From Flavonifractor sp052065355 (GTDB lineage: Bacteria; Bacillota; Clostridia; Oscillospirales; Oscillospiraceae): 64,000 nt of DNA. The first letter of the stretch is position 1, and the number at the start of each line of letters is the position of its first letter. The stretch lies in the NCBI RefSeq assembly GCF_052065355.1, contig NZ_JBQHUF010000007.1, positions 62,001 to 126,000 on the forward strand, in the 5' to 3' direction. Made by a program: the position numbers and the translations under genes. This document shows, in pieces, positions 43,096-52,294 of the stretch. Under the pieces are notes generated by a model. The model was given only the letters and a program-made list of their open reading frames with translations. It ran no database searches and was not told the DNA's origin.

Positions 43096-44433
43096 ATGAG
43101 GACCCAAAGCCTCACCCGAGGCAACATTCTGACCGCTCTGATCTCCTTCGCTGTCCCTGTACTGCTGGCCCTCCTTCTTCAGGCCGCCTACGGCGCCGCC
43201 GACCTGATCATCGTAGGACGGTTCGCCGGTACCCTGGAGCAGTCGGGCGTGGCCTCAGGCAGCCAGCTGTTCAATACCGTCACCATGGTCATCACCGGCC
43301 TCACCATGGGCGTCACCGTCTTTGTGGGCAACGCCATCGGCGCGGGCAAGCGGACCCTGGCGGGAAAGGCCATCGGCACCGGCATCGTGATCTTTGCCGT
43401 GGTGGCGATACTGGTCACCGCCTTTACCGCACCCAGCAGCCGGGTCCTGGCGTCCATGCTCCACGCGCCGGAGGAGGCCTTTTCTCAAACCAGCGACTAC
43501 ATCCGCATCTGCGGCATGGGTACCGTATTCATCGTGGCCTACAACGTCATCGGCGCGGTTTTCCGGGGCATCGGGGACTCCCGCACGCCTCTGCTCACTG
43601 TGGCTATTGCCTGCGTCATCAACATCGTGGGAGATCTGGTTCTGGTAGCCGGCTTCGATATGGGGGCAGCGGGCGCCGCCATTGCCACTGTGGGAGCTCA
43701 GGCCGTCAGCGTTTTATGCTCCCTGCTCCTCATCCGCAGGAGGCCCCTCCCCTTTTCCTTCTCCCTGTCCTGCCTCCGGCCTGACGGCGTCTGCGTCAAA
43801 GGCATCCTGCGGGTGGGCACTCCCATCGCCCTCCAGGAGCTGCTGGTACAGTTCTCCTTTCTCTTCATCCAGGTCATCGTCAACGGCATGGGCGTGACCG
43901 AGTCCGCCGCCGTGGGGGTGGCGGAAAAGGTCTGTGTCTTTCTGATGCTGGTCTCCTCGGCCTACATGCAGTCCATCTCCGCCTTTGTGGCACAGAACAA
44001 CGGCGCGGGACGGGCGGACCGCTCCCGCAAGGCCCTGTTTTACGGCATCCGCACCGCCCTGATGGCCGGTCTGGCCATGAGCGCCCTGGCCTTCTTCGGC
44101 GGCTCCGCCCTGTCCGCTGTTTTCTCCAGCGACCCAGCCGTTATCCAAGCCGCCCACCAGTACCTGAAGGCCTACGGCATCGACTGCATCCTTACCGCCG
44201 TGCTCTTCTGCTTTCTGGGCTACTTTAACGGCTGCGGCCGGACCATGTTCGTCATGTTCCAGGGCATTGTGGGTGCCTTCTGTGTCCGTATCCCGGTGGT
44301 GTGGCTGATCAGCCATCTGGAGGGAGCCACCTTGTTTCAGATTGGTCTCGCCACCCCCACCTCCTCAGTGGTGCAGATCATCCTGTGTATCATTGCCTAC
44401 CGTGTGTATCAAAAAAAGCGGTCTGTTCTATGA
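43096..44433 (+). CDS. MATE-family efflux transporter
   Basis: A 445-residue transporter with about 12 membrane segments and the MATE halves opening 'GNILTALISFAVPVLLALLLQAAYGAADLIIVGRF' in shortened form here, and 'GILRVGTPIALQELLVQFSFLFIQVIVN'-like at the second half. It exports cationic drugs or metabolites using a Na+ or H+ gradient in relatives. The stop codon lies in the loop of the terminator hairpin that follows. Confidence 0.92.
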   Translation: MRTQSLTRGNILTALISFAVPVLLALLLQAAYGAADLIIVGRFAGTLEQSGVASGSQLFNTVTMVITGLTMGVTVFVGNAIGAGKRTLAGKAIGTGIVIFAVVAILVTAFTAPSSRVLASMLHAPEEAFSQTSDYIRICGMGTVFIVAYNVIGAVFRGIGDSRTPLLTVAIACVINIVGDLVLVAGFDMGAAGAAIATVGAQAVSVLCSLLLIRRRPLPFSFSLSCLRPDGVCVKGILRVGTPIALQELLVQFSFLFIQVIVNGMGVTESAAVGVAEKVCVFLMLVSSAYMQSISAFVAQNNGAGRADRSRKALFYGIRTALMAGLAMSALAFFGGSALSAVFSSDPAVIQAAHQYLKAYGIDCILTAVLFCFLGYFNGCGRTMFVMFQGIVGAFCVRIPVVWLISHLEGATLFQIGLATPTSSVVQIILCIIAYRVYQKKRSVL

Positions 44434-44449
44434 GAACAGACCGCTTTTT
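44413..44449. terminator. bidirectional terminator containing the MATE stop codon
   Basis: A 17-bp stem (44413-44429 with 44433-44449, loop ATG). The MATE stop TGA (44431-44433) is in the loop. A and T runs on both sides serve the convergent flavodoxin gene too. Confidence 0.92.
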
Positions 44450-44457
44450 CTTTTGCT

Positions 44458-44964
44458 TTATACGCTCATGGCCTCCCGGGCGAAGTCCGCCGCCTGGGCC
44501 AGGTCGGCCTGGTCCGGGTGGGTCAGGGCCAGGTCAAAGGCCTTAATCATGGATTCCAGCTTTCCGTCGCCGGGCTTCTCCTTCAGCTGTGCCTCATACC
44601 GGGTACGGACAGCCTGGGGCATCTTGCCGGTGCAGAAGAAGGTGCTCACCACCTGGTTGCCCTGGGGCACCTCCGCCTTGAACCGCTCCGCCAGGGAGGC
44701 GAAGTACAGCTCAGAGATGCCGAAGCCGGCGGTGCCGAACAGAGCCACCCGCTTGCCGTGGAGCCCCTGTAAAAACTCCTTCATCTCCGCCGTGCAGGTG
44801 CCCTTGTCCGTCCAGGACCCGGCAAACACCAGCTCCGCCTTGTCCACGTTCTGGGGCGGCTGGCCGTATGCTACGATCTCGTGTCCCCCGCAGGCTTCCT
44901 TGATGGCCTCAGCCACCTGGGCGGTGTTACCGGTAGCGCTGGAAAAAACAATTGCGATTCTCAT
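44458..44964 (-). CDS. flavodoxin-family protein
   Basis: A 168-residue protein with the FMN phosphate loop IVFSSATGNTAQVA (4-17) and 'FAGSWTDKGTCTAEMKEFLQGLHGKRVALFGTAG' split over residues 62-97, typical of the flavodoxin/BilS-type reductase family. It would carry electrons with FMN; the partner is unknown. The ATG at 44964 follows GAGGAG and lies ten bases after the rnhA stop. It is the last gene of the dnaA-to-gyrA cluster. Confidence 0.85.
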   Translation of the reverse strand: MRIAIVFSSATGNTAQVAEAIKEACGGHEIVAYGQPPQNVDKAELVFAGSWTDKGTCTAEMKEFLQGLHGKRVALFGTAGFGISELYFASLAERFKAEVPQGNQVVSTFFCTGKMPQAVRTRYEAQLKEKPGDGKLESMIKAFDLALTHPDQADLAQAADFAREAMSV

Positions 44965-44974
44965 AGGATTCTCC

Positions 44975-45412
44975 TCATTTGTATTTGCGGCTCTCCGCCA
45001 CCGCCAGCTCGTCACAGCGGTTATTATACGGATTATCCGCGTGGCCCTTGACCCAGTGGAGGCGGACGGTGTGATACTCGCACAGGGTCAGCAGCTTGTC
45101 CCACAGGTCGGGGTTCAGGGCAGGCTTCTTGTCCCCCTTCACCCAGCCACGGGCTTTCCAGCCCTTGGCCCAGCCCTTCTCCAGGGCGTCAATGACGTAC
45201 TTGGAGTCGGAGTAGAGCTCCACGATGCAAGGCTCCTTCAGCGCCGACAGGGCGGTGATCACTCCGGTCAGTTCCATGCGGTTGTTGGTGGTGTGGGCCT
45301 CCCCGCCGGAGAGCTCCTTTTTGAACTCCCCGTATTGCAAAATGGCCCCCCACCCGCCGGGGCCGGGATTGCCGGAACAGGCCCCGTCGGTATAAATGGT
45401 GACTGTTTTCAT
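44975..45412 (-). CDS. rnhA: ribonuclease HI
   Basis: A 145-residue nuclease cutting the RNA strand of RNA-DNA hybrids. The four catalytic acids are present: Asp in TDGACSGNPGPGGWG (8), Glu in NNRMELTG (about 46), Asp in YSDSKYVIDAL (about 68) and Asp in KGHADNPYNNRCDELA (about 123). It lies in the leftward cluster after gyrA, an unusual but sensible place for a gene that clears R-loops. Confidence 0.95.
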   Translation of the reverse strand: MKTVTIYTDGACSGNPGPGGWGAILQYGEFKKELSGGEAHTTNNRMELTGVITALSALKEPCIVELYSDSKYVIDALEKGWAKGWKARGWVKGDKKPALNPDLWDKLLTLCEYHTVRLHWVKGHADNPYNNRCDELAVAESRKYK

Positions 45413-45422
45413 GCTTCTCCTC

Positions 45423-45779
45423 TTACAGCTCCTTCAGGATCTCCTGCCGCTTCTGCTCATACTCCTCAGTGGTGATCAGCCGCTGGTCGTACAGGGACTG
45501 GAGCTGGCGCAGGCGCTCCTCGGGACTGGCCCCGGCAGCGGAAGGGTTTTCCCCATTCTCGTCCTCAATGTGGATTTCGGGGCCCACATAGCCCTTGCCG
45601 AAGGCCTGGTAGAGATTGACGCCGGTGATGCCCACGGCAATAAGGGTCCACAGGATGCCGAAGGGCCCGAAGGTCGGGATCACTACAAAAACACCGATAC
45701 CAACAAAGATACAGCCCATCACGCCGCCCAAAATAGCGGCGGGCTTGCTGGGGCGGTAAGTCACCCGTCTTTTCCGCAT
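45423..45779 (-). CDS. membrane protein with C-terminal SHOCT domain
   Basis: A 118-residue protein with two hydrophobic segments (about 13-33 and 38-58) and a C-terminal SHOCT motif (87-118, EERLRQLQSLYDQRLITTEEYEQKR within it). Function is unknown. Its ATG is three bases after the gyrA stop; the AAGGAGGG ribosome site lies in the gyrA end, so the two are coupled. Confidence 0.82.
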   Translation of the reverse strand: MRKRRVTYRPSKPAAILGGVMGCIFVGIGVFVVIPTFGPFGILWTLIAVGITGVNLYQAFGKGYVGPEIHIEDENGENPSAAGASPEERLRQLQSLYDQRLITTEEYEQKRQEILKEL

Positions 45780-45782
45780 GGC

Positions 45783-48296
45783 TTATCCCTCCTTGTTTTC
45801 CACATCAACCGTCTCCGGTGTGGATTCCTCCTCGTCGTCCCGATCGGTGAGGGCCAGGGAGATCACCCGGTCACCCTCCTCCTTGAAGCGCATGACGATA
45901 ACGCCCTGGGTGGAGCGGCCCGCAATGCGGATGTTGTCCACATGGGTGCGGATCAGCGTACCGCTCTGGGTGACCAGCAGCAGGTCCTCGCTGCCGTCCA
46001 CCACCTTGATGCCTACCACGGCACCGGTCTTCTCGGTGACCATGTAGTTGCGGATACCCAGGCCGCCGCGGTTGGTGATACGGTAGTCCTCCACCGGGGT
46101 GCGCTTGCCGTAACCGTTCTCCGTAATGGACAGCACGCAGCGGCCGGCGGTGGCACGGGCGGCGCCCACCACATAGTCGCCGTCCCGCAGGCGGATGCCC
46201 CGGACGCCCACGGCGGTACGGCCCATGGGCCGCACGTCGTTCTCGTCAAAGCAGACGGCCTGGCCGTCGTGGGTGGCAATCAGAATTTTCTTGGTGCCGT
46301 CGGTCTCCCGGACGGTAATGAGCTCGTCGCCCTCCTCCAGGGTGAGCACCCGCAGGCCGTTGTTGCGCAGGTTCTTCAGCGCCGACACGGACAGGCGCTT
46401 TACCGTGCCGTTGCGGGTCACCATCACCAGATAGCGGTCCTCGCTCTCGATATCCCGGGTGTGGATCATGGCGGACACCTTCTCGCCCTGCTCCACCTGG
46501 AGGATATTGATCAGGTTGGTGCCCCGGGCGGTGCGGCCGGACTCGGGGATCTGATAGCCCTTCTTGCGGAACACACGGCCCCGGTCGGTGAAGAAGAGGA
46601 TATAGTCGTGGGTGGAGGCGGTGAACACGGTGTTCACGTAGTCCTCCTCCTTGGTGGCCATACCCTTTCTGCCCTGGCCGCCCTTGCCCTGGGCGGCATA
46701 CTCGCTGGCGGCGGTGCGCTTGATGTAGCCTCCGTCGGTGAGGGTAAAGACGCACTCCTCCTCCTCAATGAGGTCCTCGATGTCGATCTCGTCCTCCACG
46801 TCCTGGATCTCGGTGACCCGGTCGTCGCCGTACTTGTCCCGGATGGCGGTGAGCTCGTCCTTCAGCACGCCACGGATCATCTCTTCGCTGGCAAGCAGCT
46901 CATTGTAGTAGGCGATGCGCTCCTCCAGCTCCTTGTACTCGTTCTCCAGCTTCTCCTTTTCCAGGCCCTGGAGGCGCTTGAGCTGCATGTCCAGAATGGC
47001 CTGGGCCTGGACGTCGTCCAGCCCGAACCGGGCCATCAGGTTTTCCTTGGCGTTGTCGTAGCTCTCCCGGATGGTCTTGATGACCGCGTCGATATTCTCC
47101 TCGGCGATGAGCAGGCCTTCCAGCAGGTGGGCCCGCTCCTGAGCCTTCTTCAGGTCGTACTTGGTACGGCGGACGATGATCTCCTCCTGGAAGGCGATGT
47201 ACTCGTCCAGAATGTGCCGCAGGGAGAGGATCTTGGGCTGGGACTGGTCGTCCACCAGAGCCAGCATATTGATGGCGAAGGTGGTCTGGAGCTGGGTCTG
47301 GGCAAACAGGCGGTTGAGCACCACCTGGGGATTGGCGTCCCGCTTCAGCTCAATGACCACCCGCATGCCGTTGCGGTCGGATTCGTCCCGGATGTCGGAG
47401 ATACCCTCCAGACGCTTGTCCTCCACCTGGTCGGCCATGTTCTTAATGAGCATGCGCTTGTTGACCTGGTAGGGGATCTCGGTCACAATGATGCGGGTGC
47501 GGTTCTGGCCGAACTCCTCAAACTCGGTGCGGGCCCGGACGCACACACGGCCGCGGCCGGTGGCGTAGGCGGCCCTAATGCCGGAGCGGCCCATGATGAT
47601 GCCCTTGGTTGGGAAATCGGGGCCCTTCACATGCTCCATCAGGTCGCCCAGGGTGGCGTTGGGATCGTCCAGCACGCAGATGGCGGCGTCAATGACCTCC
47701 CGCAGGTTGTGGGGCGGGATGTTGGTGGCCATGCCTACGGCGATACCCGCCGAGCCGTTCACCAGCAGGTTGGGGAACCGGCTGGGGAGCACACGGGGCT
47801 CCTTCCGGGTCTCGTCAAAGTTGGGGTCCCAGTCCACCGTGTCCTTTTCGATGTCCCGGAGCATCTCGTCGGAAATGCGGGACATGCGGGCCTCGGTGTA
47901 ACGGTAGGCGGCCGGGGGATCGCCGTCGATGGAGCCGAAGTTGCCGTGGCCGTCCACCAGGGGATAGCGCATGGAGAAGTCCTGGGCCAGACGGACCAGG
48001 GCGTCGTACACGCTGGCGTCGCCGTGGGGGTGATACCGGCCCAGCACGTCGCCCACGCAGGTGGCCGATTTCTTGAAGGGCTTGTCCGCCGTCAGGTTAT
48101 CCTCGTACATGGCGTACAGGATGCGGCGGTGTACGGGCTTCAGGCCGTCCCGCACGTCGGGCAGGGCGCGGCCCTTGATGACGCTCATGGCGTACTCGAT
48201 ATAGGACTGCTCCATCTCATGCACCAGGGGCGCGGTGACGATGGTCTGGTCCGGGTACCGGATCTCCTCCGGATCATACTGTGGCTTTTTGCTCAT
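45783..48296 (-). CDS. gyrA: DNA gyrase subunit A
   Basis: An 837-residue DNA-breaking subunit of gyrase. The catalytic Tyr is in AYRYTEARMSRI (about 122); the C-terminal beta-pinwheel carries the GyrA box 'QGKGGQGRKG' (about 540). The quinolone region reads HPHGDASVYDALV, so the position equal to E. coli Ser83 is Ala, while the Asp87 equivalent is kept. The ATG at 48296 follows GAGAGG. It is 60 bases after gyrB in the origin cluster. Confidence 0.97.
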   Translation of the reverse strand: MSKKPQYDPEEIRYPDQTIVTAPLVHEMEQSYIEYAMSVIKGRALPDVRDGLKPVHRRILYAMYEDNLTADKPFKKSATCVGDVLGRYHPHGDASVYDALVRLAQDFSMRYPLVDGHGNFGSIDGDPPAAYRYTEARMSRISDEMLRDIEKDTVDWDPNFDETRKEPRVLPSRFPNLLVNGSAGIAVGMATNIPPHNLREVIDAAICVLDDPNATLGDLMEHVKGPDFPTKGIIMGRSGIRAAYATGRGRVCVRARTEFEEFGQNRTRIIVTEIPYQVNKRMLIKNMADQVEDKRLEGISDIRDESDRNGMRVVIELKRDANPQVVLNRLFAQTQLQTTFAINMLALVDDQSQPKILSLRHILDEYIAFQEEIIVRRTKYDLKKAQERAHLLEGLLIAEENIDAVIKTIRESYDNAKENLMARFGLDDVQAQAILDMQLKRLQGLEKEKLENEYKELEERIAYYNELLASEEMIRGVLKDELTAIRDKYGDDRVTEIQDVEDEIDIEDLIEEEECVFTLTDGGYIKRTAASEYAAQGKGGQGRKGMATKEEDYVNTVFTASTHDYILFFTDRGRVFRKKGYQIPESGRTARGTNLINILQVEQGEKVSAMIHTRDIESEDRYLVMVTRNGTVKRLSVSALKNLRNNGLRVLTLEEGDELITVRETDGTKKILIATHDGQAVCFDENDVRPMGRTAVGVRGIRLRDGDYVVGAARATAGRCVLSITENGYGKRTPVEDYRITNRGGLGIRNYMVTEKTGAVVGIKVVDGSEDLLLVTQSGTLIRTHVDNIRIAGRSTQGVIVMRFKEEGDRVISLALTDRDDEEESTPETVDVENKEG

Positions 48297-48356
48297 GCTG
48301 ATGCCTCTCAATCTTTATGATAGGGTCAAAGGCGGGGCGTCGGAGACGCCGCCCCC

Positions 48357-50297
48357 TTAGTAATCCAGATTCACCGCGTACTTGGCGTTGCGCTCGATGA
48401 ACTCCTTCCGGGGCTCCACCTTCTCGCCCATGAGGACGGTGAAGGTCTGGTCGGCAGCCACCGCGTCGTCCAGCTCGATGCGCTTGAGGGTGCGCCGCTC
48501 CGGGTCCATGGTGGTCTCCCACAGCTCGTGGGGGTTCATCTCGCCCAGGCCCTTATACCGGGAGATATCCACCTTGGCGTTGGGGTTGTCTCCCCGGAGC
48601 TCGGCGGCGATCTTCTCACGCTCAATATCGTCAAAGGCCACCCGGGTGGTCTTGCCCCGGGTCAGCTTGTACAGGGGAGGCACGGCGGCGTAGACGTAGC
48701 CGTGTTCAATGAGGGGCCGCATAAACCGGAAAAAGAAGGTCAGCAGCAGAGTACGGATGTGGGAGCCGTCCACATCGGCATCGGCCATGATGATGATTTT
48801 GTGATAGCGCAGCTTTTCCAGGTCGAAGTCGTCACCGATGCCGGCGCCCAGGGCGGTGATGACGGGGGTCAGCTTGTCGTTGCCGTATACCTTGTCGGCA
48901 CGGGCCTTCTCCACGTTGAGCATCTTGCCCCACAGCGGCAGGATGGCCTGGAACCGGCTGTCCCGGCCCTGGGTGGCGGAGCCGCCTGCGGAGTCGCCCT
49001 CCACGATGTAGAGCTCGGTGAGCTCGGGGTTGACCTCGTTGCAGTCCCGCAGCTTGTCGGGCATGGCGGCGCCGCCCAGAGCGGTCTTGCGGCGGATGGA
49101 TTCCCGGGCTTTCCGGGCAGCCTCACGGGCCCGGTTGGCCATGAGGGCCTTGTCCAGGATGGCCTTGCCCACGGCGGGGTTCTCCTCCAGGTATTCGGTG
49201 AGCTTTTCGGTGACGATGTTGTTCACCAGGGTGCGGATGGAGGCGTTGCCCAGCTTGGCCTTGGTCTGGCCCTCGAACTGGGCCTCGGTGAGCTTGACGG
49301 AGATAACGCAGGCGATGCCCTCCCGGCAGTCCTCGCCGGACACCTTGTCCTCGTCCTTGAGGATCTTCATCTTCTTGCCGTAGTTGTTGAGCACGGTGGT
49401 GAGAGCCCGCTTGAAGCCCTCCTCATGCATGCCGCCCTCAGGGGTGTGGACGTTGTTGGCAAAGGAGACGATGGTCTCGTTATATCCGTCGTTGTACTGG
49501 AAGGCCACCTCCGCCATGGAGTCGTCCTTCATGCCGGACATGTACACCACGTCGGTATGGATCACATCCTTGGAGCGGTTGATGTAGGACACGAACTCCC
49601 GGATGCCGCCGGCGTAGTGCATGGTGTCTTCCTGCTCCCTGCCGGGCCGGGCATCGATGGTGTGGATGCGCAGGCCGGCATTGAGGAAGGCCTCCTCCCG
49701 CATGCGGGTGTGGAGGGTGTCGTAGTTATACTCCGTGACCTCGAACATCTCGGGGTCTGGCTTGAAGGTGACCTCGGTGCCGTGGCGGTCGGTATCGCCC
49801 ACGATCTGCATGGGCTGGGTCACCTTGCCCCGGGAGAACTTCATCTCGTAGATCTTGCCCTCTTTATGGACACGAACCGTGAGCCACTCACTGAGGGCGT
49901 TAACTACCGAAGCGCCCACGCCGTGGAGGCCGCCGGACACCTTGTAGCCGCCGCCGCCGAACTTGCCGCCGGCGTGGAGGATGGTAAAGACCACTTCCAG
50001 GGCGGGCAGGCCGGTCTGGGGCTGGATATCCACCGGGATGCCGCGGCCGTTGTCGATGACGGTGATAGTATCCCCCTCGTCGATGCGGACGGTGATCTCG
50101 TCGCAGTAGCCCGCCAGGGCCTCGTCGATGGAGTTGTCCACGATCTCATAGACCAGATGGTGGAGACCGGACTCACTGGTGGAGCCGATATACATGCCCG
50201 GGCGCTTCCGGACAGCCTCCAGGCCCTCCAGGACCTGGATTTCGGAGCCGCCGTATTCGTGCTCCACCTGGGTGGTGCTGTTCAGTTCTTCAGACAT
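48357..50297 (-). CDS. gyrB: DNA gyrase subunit B
   Basis: A 646-residue ATPase subunit. The GHKL ATP site shows EIVDNSIDEALAGY and DNGRGIPVD; the transducer loop 'SGGLHGVGASVVNALS' and TOPRIM EGDSAGGSA (about 430) plus DADVDGSHI are intact. The ATG at 50297 follows GGAGG; an upstream in-frame start would add 61 residues of non-family sequence. It uses ATP to supercoil DNA with GyrA. Confidence 0.97.
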   Translation of the reverse strand: MSEELNSTTQVEHEYGGSEIQVLEGLEAVRKRPGMYIGSTSESGLHHLVYEIVDNSIDEALAGYCDEITVRIDEGDTITVIDNGRGIPVDIQPQTGLPALEVVFTILHAGGKFGGGGYKVSGGLHGVGASVVNALSEWLTVRVHKEGKIYEMKFSRGKVTQPMQIVGDTDRHGTEVTFKPDPEMFEVTEYNYDTLHTRMREEAFLNAGLRIHTIDARPGREQEDTMHYAGGIREFVSYINRSKDVIHTDVVYMSGMKDDSMAEVAFQYNDGYNETIVSFANNVHTPEGGMHEEGFKRALTTVLNNYGKKMKILKDEDKVSGEDCREGIACVISVKLTEAQFEGQTKAKLGNASIRTLVNNIVTEKLTEYLEENPAVGKAILDKALMANRAREAARKARESIRRKTALGGAAMPDKLRDCNEVNPELTELYIVEGDSAGGSATQGRDSRFQAILPLWGKMLNVEKARADKVYGNDKLTPVITALGAGIGDDFDLEKLRYHKIIIMADADVDGSHIRTLLLTFFFRFMRPLIEHGYVYAAVPPLYKLTRGKTTRVAFDDIEREKIAAELRGDNPNAKVDISRYKGLGEMNPHELWETTMDPERRTLKRIELDDAVAADQTFTVLMGEKVEPRKEFIERNAKYAVNLDY

Positions 50298-50386
50298 TTG
50301 AAAACCTCCATTGGGATCCTTCGGGCAGCCAGGGGCCGATCCTGCAGCTCTTGCAGGAGCCGCCTCCGGCGGCCCGTCCTCTAAAT

Positions 50387-50650
50387 TTATTCGAAACTGT
50401 TGCTCTCCGCCCGCCGCAGCAGAGTGGCCGCCGAGAGCTGAGACAGATAAACGGTGCTGTTTCCCCGCTCCTGGGTGCACAGGACAAAGGACCGGGGCAG
50501 ATCGTCGGACACGTTGACCACCCGTCCCTCCTTCTCCGCCCGCTCCAGAAAGGCGCGGGTCAGGTGGGAGGAGCTGGTGTTGTCCAGATCGAAGATCCCC
50601 ACCACATCCCGGTAGGGGACCACCACGCTCTGGCCCAGATGCAGATACAT
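50387..50650 (-). CDS. remB: DUF370-family regulator RemB-like
   Basis: An 87-residue protein of the DUF370 family (YaaB/RemB), opening 'MYLHLGQSVVVPYRDVVGIFD'. RemA, the close relative, is a DNA-binding matrix regulator; RemB has a weaker known role. The recF-remB-gyrB order matches Bacillus, with a small membrane gene added before it here. It ends 90 bases before gyrB. Confidence 0.88.
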   Translation of the reverse strand: MYLHLGQSVVVPYRDVVGIFDLDNTSSSHLTRAFLERAEKEGRVVNVSDDLPRSFVLCTQERGNSTVYLSQLSAATLLRRAESNSFE

Positions 50651-50651
50651 G

Positions 50652-50963
50652 TCAGTCCCTCCTCTTTTTCTCCCAGATCACTTTGGGGCTCCATAATTTC
50701 TTCCACAGCCGCCAGCCCAGCACGATGCCGATCAAGGCGAACAGGGCGGGCAGGCCGGGGACGAACAGGAGCTGGGTCACCGGGGAGTGGTCGGCCTCCC
50801 ACACTCTCAGCCGTCCCATTGCTGTCCAAACCGCCAAAATCAGGACGATCAAAGGCGGCAGAGCCCGCCACAGCTTCCGTTTGGGAAACCGGCAGACCAG
50901 ATATTGAGCGATCAGCCCCAAGACCAGGGGCAGCACGCAGAAAATGCCGATGATAATGGGCAT
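50652..50963 (-). CDS. small membrane protein, unknown function
   Basis: A 103-residue protein with three hydrophobic segments (about 2-22, 33-50, 65-87) and a basic C-terminal end. No family recognised. It is inserted between recF and remB with short gaps (nine bases and one base), so it belongs to the cluster. Confidence 0.7.
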   Translation of the reverse strand: MPIIIGIFCVLPLVLGLIAQYLVCRFPKRKLWRALPPLIVLILAVWTAMGRLRVWEADHSPVTQLLFVPGLPALFALIGIVLGWRLWKKLWSPKVIWEKKRRD

Positions 50964-50972
50964 AGGGTCTCC

Positions 50973-52079
50973 TTATCCCACCAGCGCCCCGTCTTTGATG
51001 TGGAAGGTGCGGGCGCTCCCCAGCCGGGAGAGGTCCATCTCCTCACAACAGGTAATGAAAACCTGGCCGCTGGTGATACGTTTGAGTACAAATTCCTGCC
51101 GTTTTCCGTCCAGCTCGGACAAAACATCGTCCAGCAGCAGCACCGGCCACTCCCCGGTCTCCCGGAAAAAGATTTCCCGGGAAGCCAGCTTGAGGGACAA
51201 CGCCGCCGTCCGGGTCTGGCCCTGGGAGGCAAACTGCCGGGCGGAGAGCCCGTCCAGCAGCACCGCCAGATCGTCCTTGTGGGGACCGGACAGGCATTGA
51301 CGGGATTCCAGCTCCGCCCTCCGGTGGGACTGCTGGTGTTCCAGCAGCTGCTCCAGAATGGTGCGGGCGGGAGCAAGAGGGTCTTCCACGGTGCTTACCG
51401 TCTCATACCCCAGCTCCAGCGCCTCCCGCCCGCCGGAGAAGTCCCGGTGGATGGGGGGCGTCACCTCCCCCAGCCGCTTGATGAAGTGGGCCCGGTAGTG
51501 GATGATCAGGGCACCGGTCTGGGCCATGCGGAGATTGAACTCGTCCAGGGTGTCCAGCAGAGAGGGATGCTCCTCCCAGTCCCGCAGGATCCGGGTCTTG
51601 TGCTCATACAGCCGGCGGTACTCCGCCAGGGCCTCGGCATACTTGGGCCGCAGCTGGCAGATGCAGCTGTCCAGAAACTTCCGGCGCACCGCCGCACCCT
51701 CCCGGATCAGCCACAGATCCTCCGGGCAGAAGAGCACGGTGTTGAGCACTCCCGACAGCTCCCCGGCTGTCTTTAGCCGCACCCCGTTGGAAAAGAGCTG
51801 CCGCCTGGCGCCCCGGCTCAGCCGGGCCTCCAGAGTGAATTTCCGCTCCCGGGCCTCTACCTCGCCCTTCACAAAGGCGTGGTCCACGCCGAACTGGATG
51901 AGCTCCTTGTCGTACCTGGCCCGGTGGGAGGAGGCGGTGGACAAATAGGCCACGGCCTCCAGCAGGTTGGTCTTGCCCTGGGCGTTTTCTCCCCAAATCA
52001 CATTGACGCTGGGGGAAAACTCCCCTTCAAAGTGGGGGTAGTTCCGGAAAAAGTCCAGGGTGATGGAGCGAAGGATCAT
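50973..52079 (-). CDS. recF: DNA repair protein RecF
   Basis: A 368-residue SMC-like ATPase that helps load RecA at gaps with RecO and RecR. Walker A is GENAQGKTNLLEA (29-41); the signature region is 'LSGPHKDDLAVLLDG' (about 260) and Walker B 'VLLLDDVLSELD' (about 315). The ATG at 52079 overlaps the stop of the S4-domain gene as ATGA. A near-match to the Noc box lies inside it at 51172-51185. Confidence 0.96.
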   Translation of the reverse strand: MILRSITLDFFRNYPHFEGEFSPSVNVIWGENAQGKTNLLEAVAYLSTASSHRARYDKELIQFGVDHAFVKGEVEARERKFTLEARLSRGARRQLFSNGVRLKTAGELSGVLNTVLFCPEDLWLIREGAAVRRKFLDSCICQLRPKYAEALAEYRRLYEHKTRILRDWEEHPSLLDTLDEFNLRMAQTGALIIHYRAHFIKRLGEVTPPIHRDFSGGREALELGYETVSTVEDPLAPARTILEQLLEHQQSHRRAELESRQCLSGPHKDDLAVLLDGLSARQFASQGQTRTAALSLKLASREIFFRETGEWPVLLLDDVLSELDGKRQEFVLKRITSGQVFITCCEEMDLSRLGSARTFHIKDGALVG

Positions 52080-52288
52080 ACCACTTCCAGCTCCACCCCG
52101 TCCAGGGCGGCCTTGTCGCCGGGGCGCAGCTTCTTGCCCCGCATGGTGCATACCTCGCCGTTCACCGTCACCTCACCGGCCTGGATCCGCTCCTTGGCGT
52201 CCCCGCCGGTCTCGGCCATGCCCTCAAATTTCAGCAGGGCCTCCAGCTTGATGAATTCGGTGGTAATCTTGACTTGTCTGTGTTCCAT
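52076..52288 (-). CDS. S4-domain RNA-binding protein (YaaA/RlbA-like)
   Basis: A 70-residue protein that is almost wholly an S4 domain ('IKLEALLKFEGMAETGGDAKE', then 'VTVNGEVCTMRGKKLRPGD'). The dnaN-S4-recF order is conserved in Firmicutes; a role with ribosomes or RNA is suggested for Bacillus YaaA. It is translationally coupled to recF. Confidence 0.92.
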   Translation of the reverse strand: MEHRQVKITTEFIKLEALLKFEGMAETGGDAKERIQAGEVTVNGEVCTMRGKKLRPGDKAALDGVELEVV

Positions 52289-52294
52289 CTGTGC

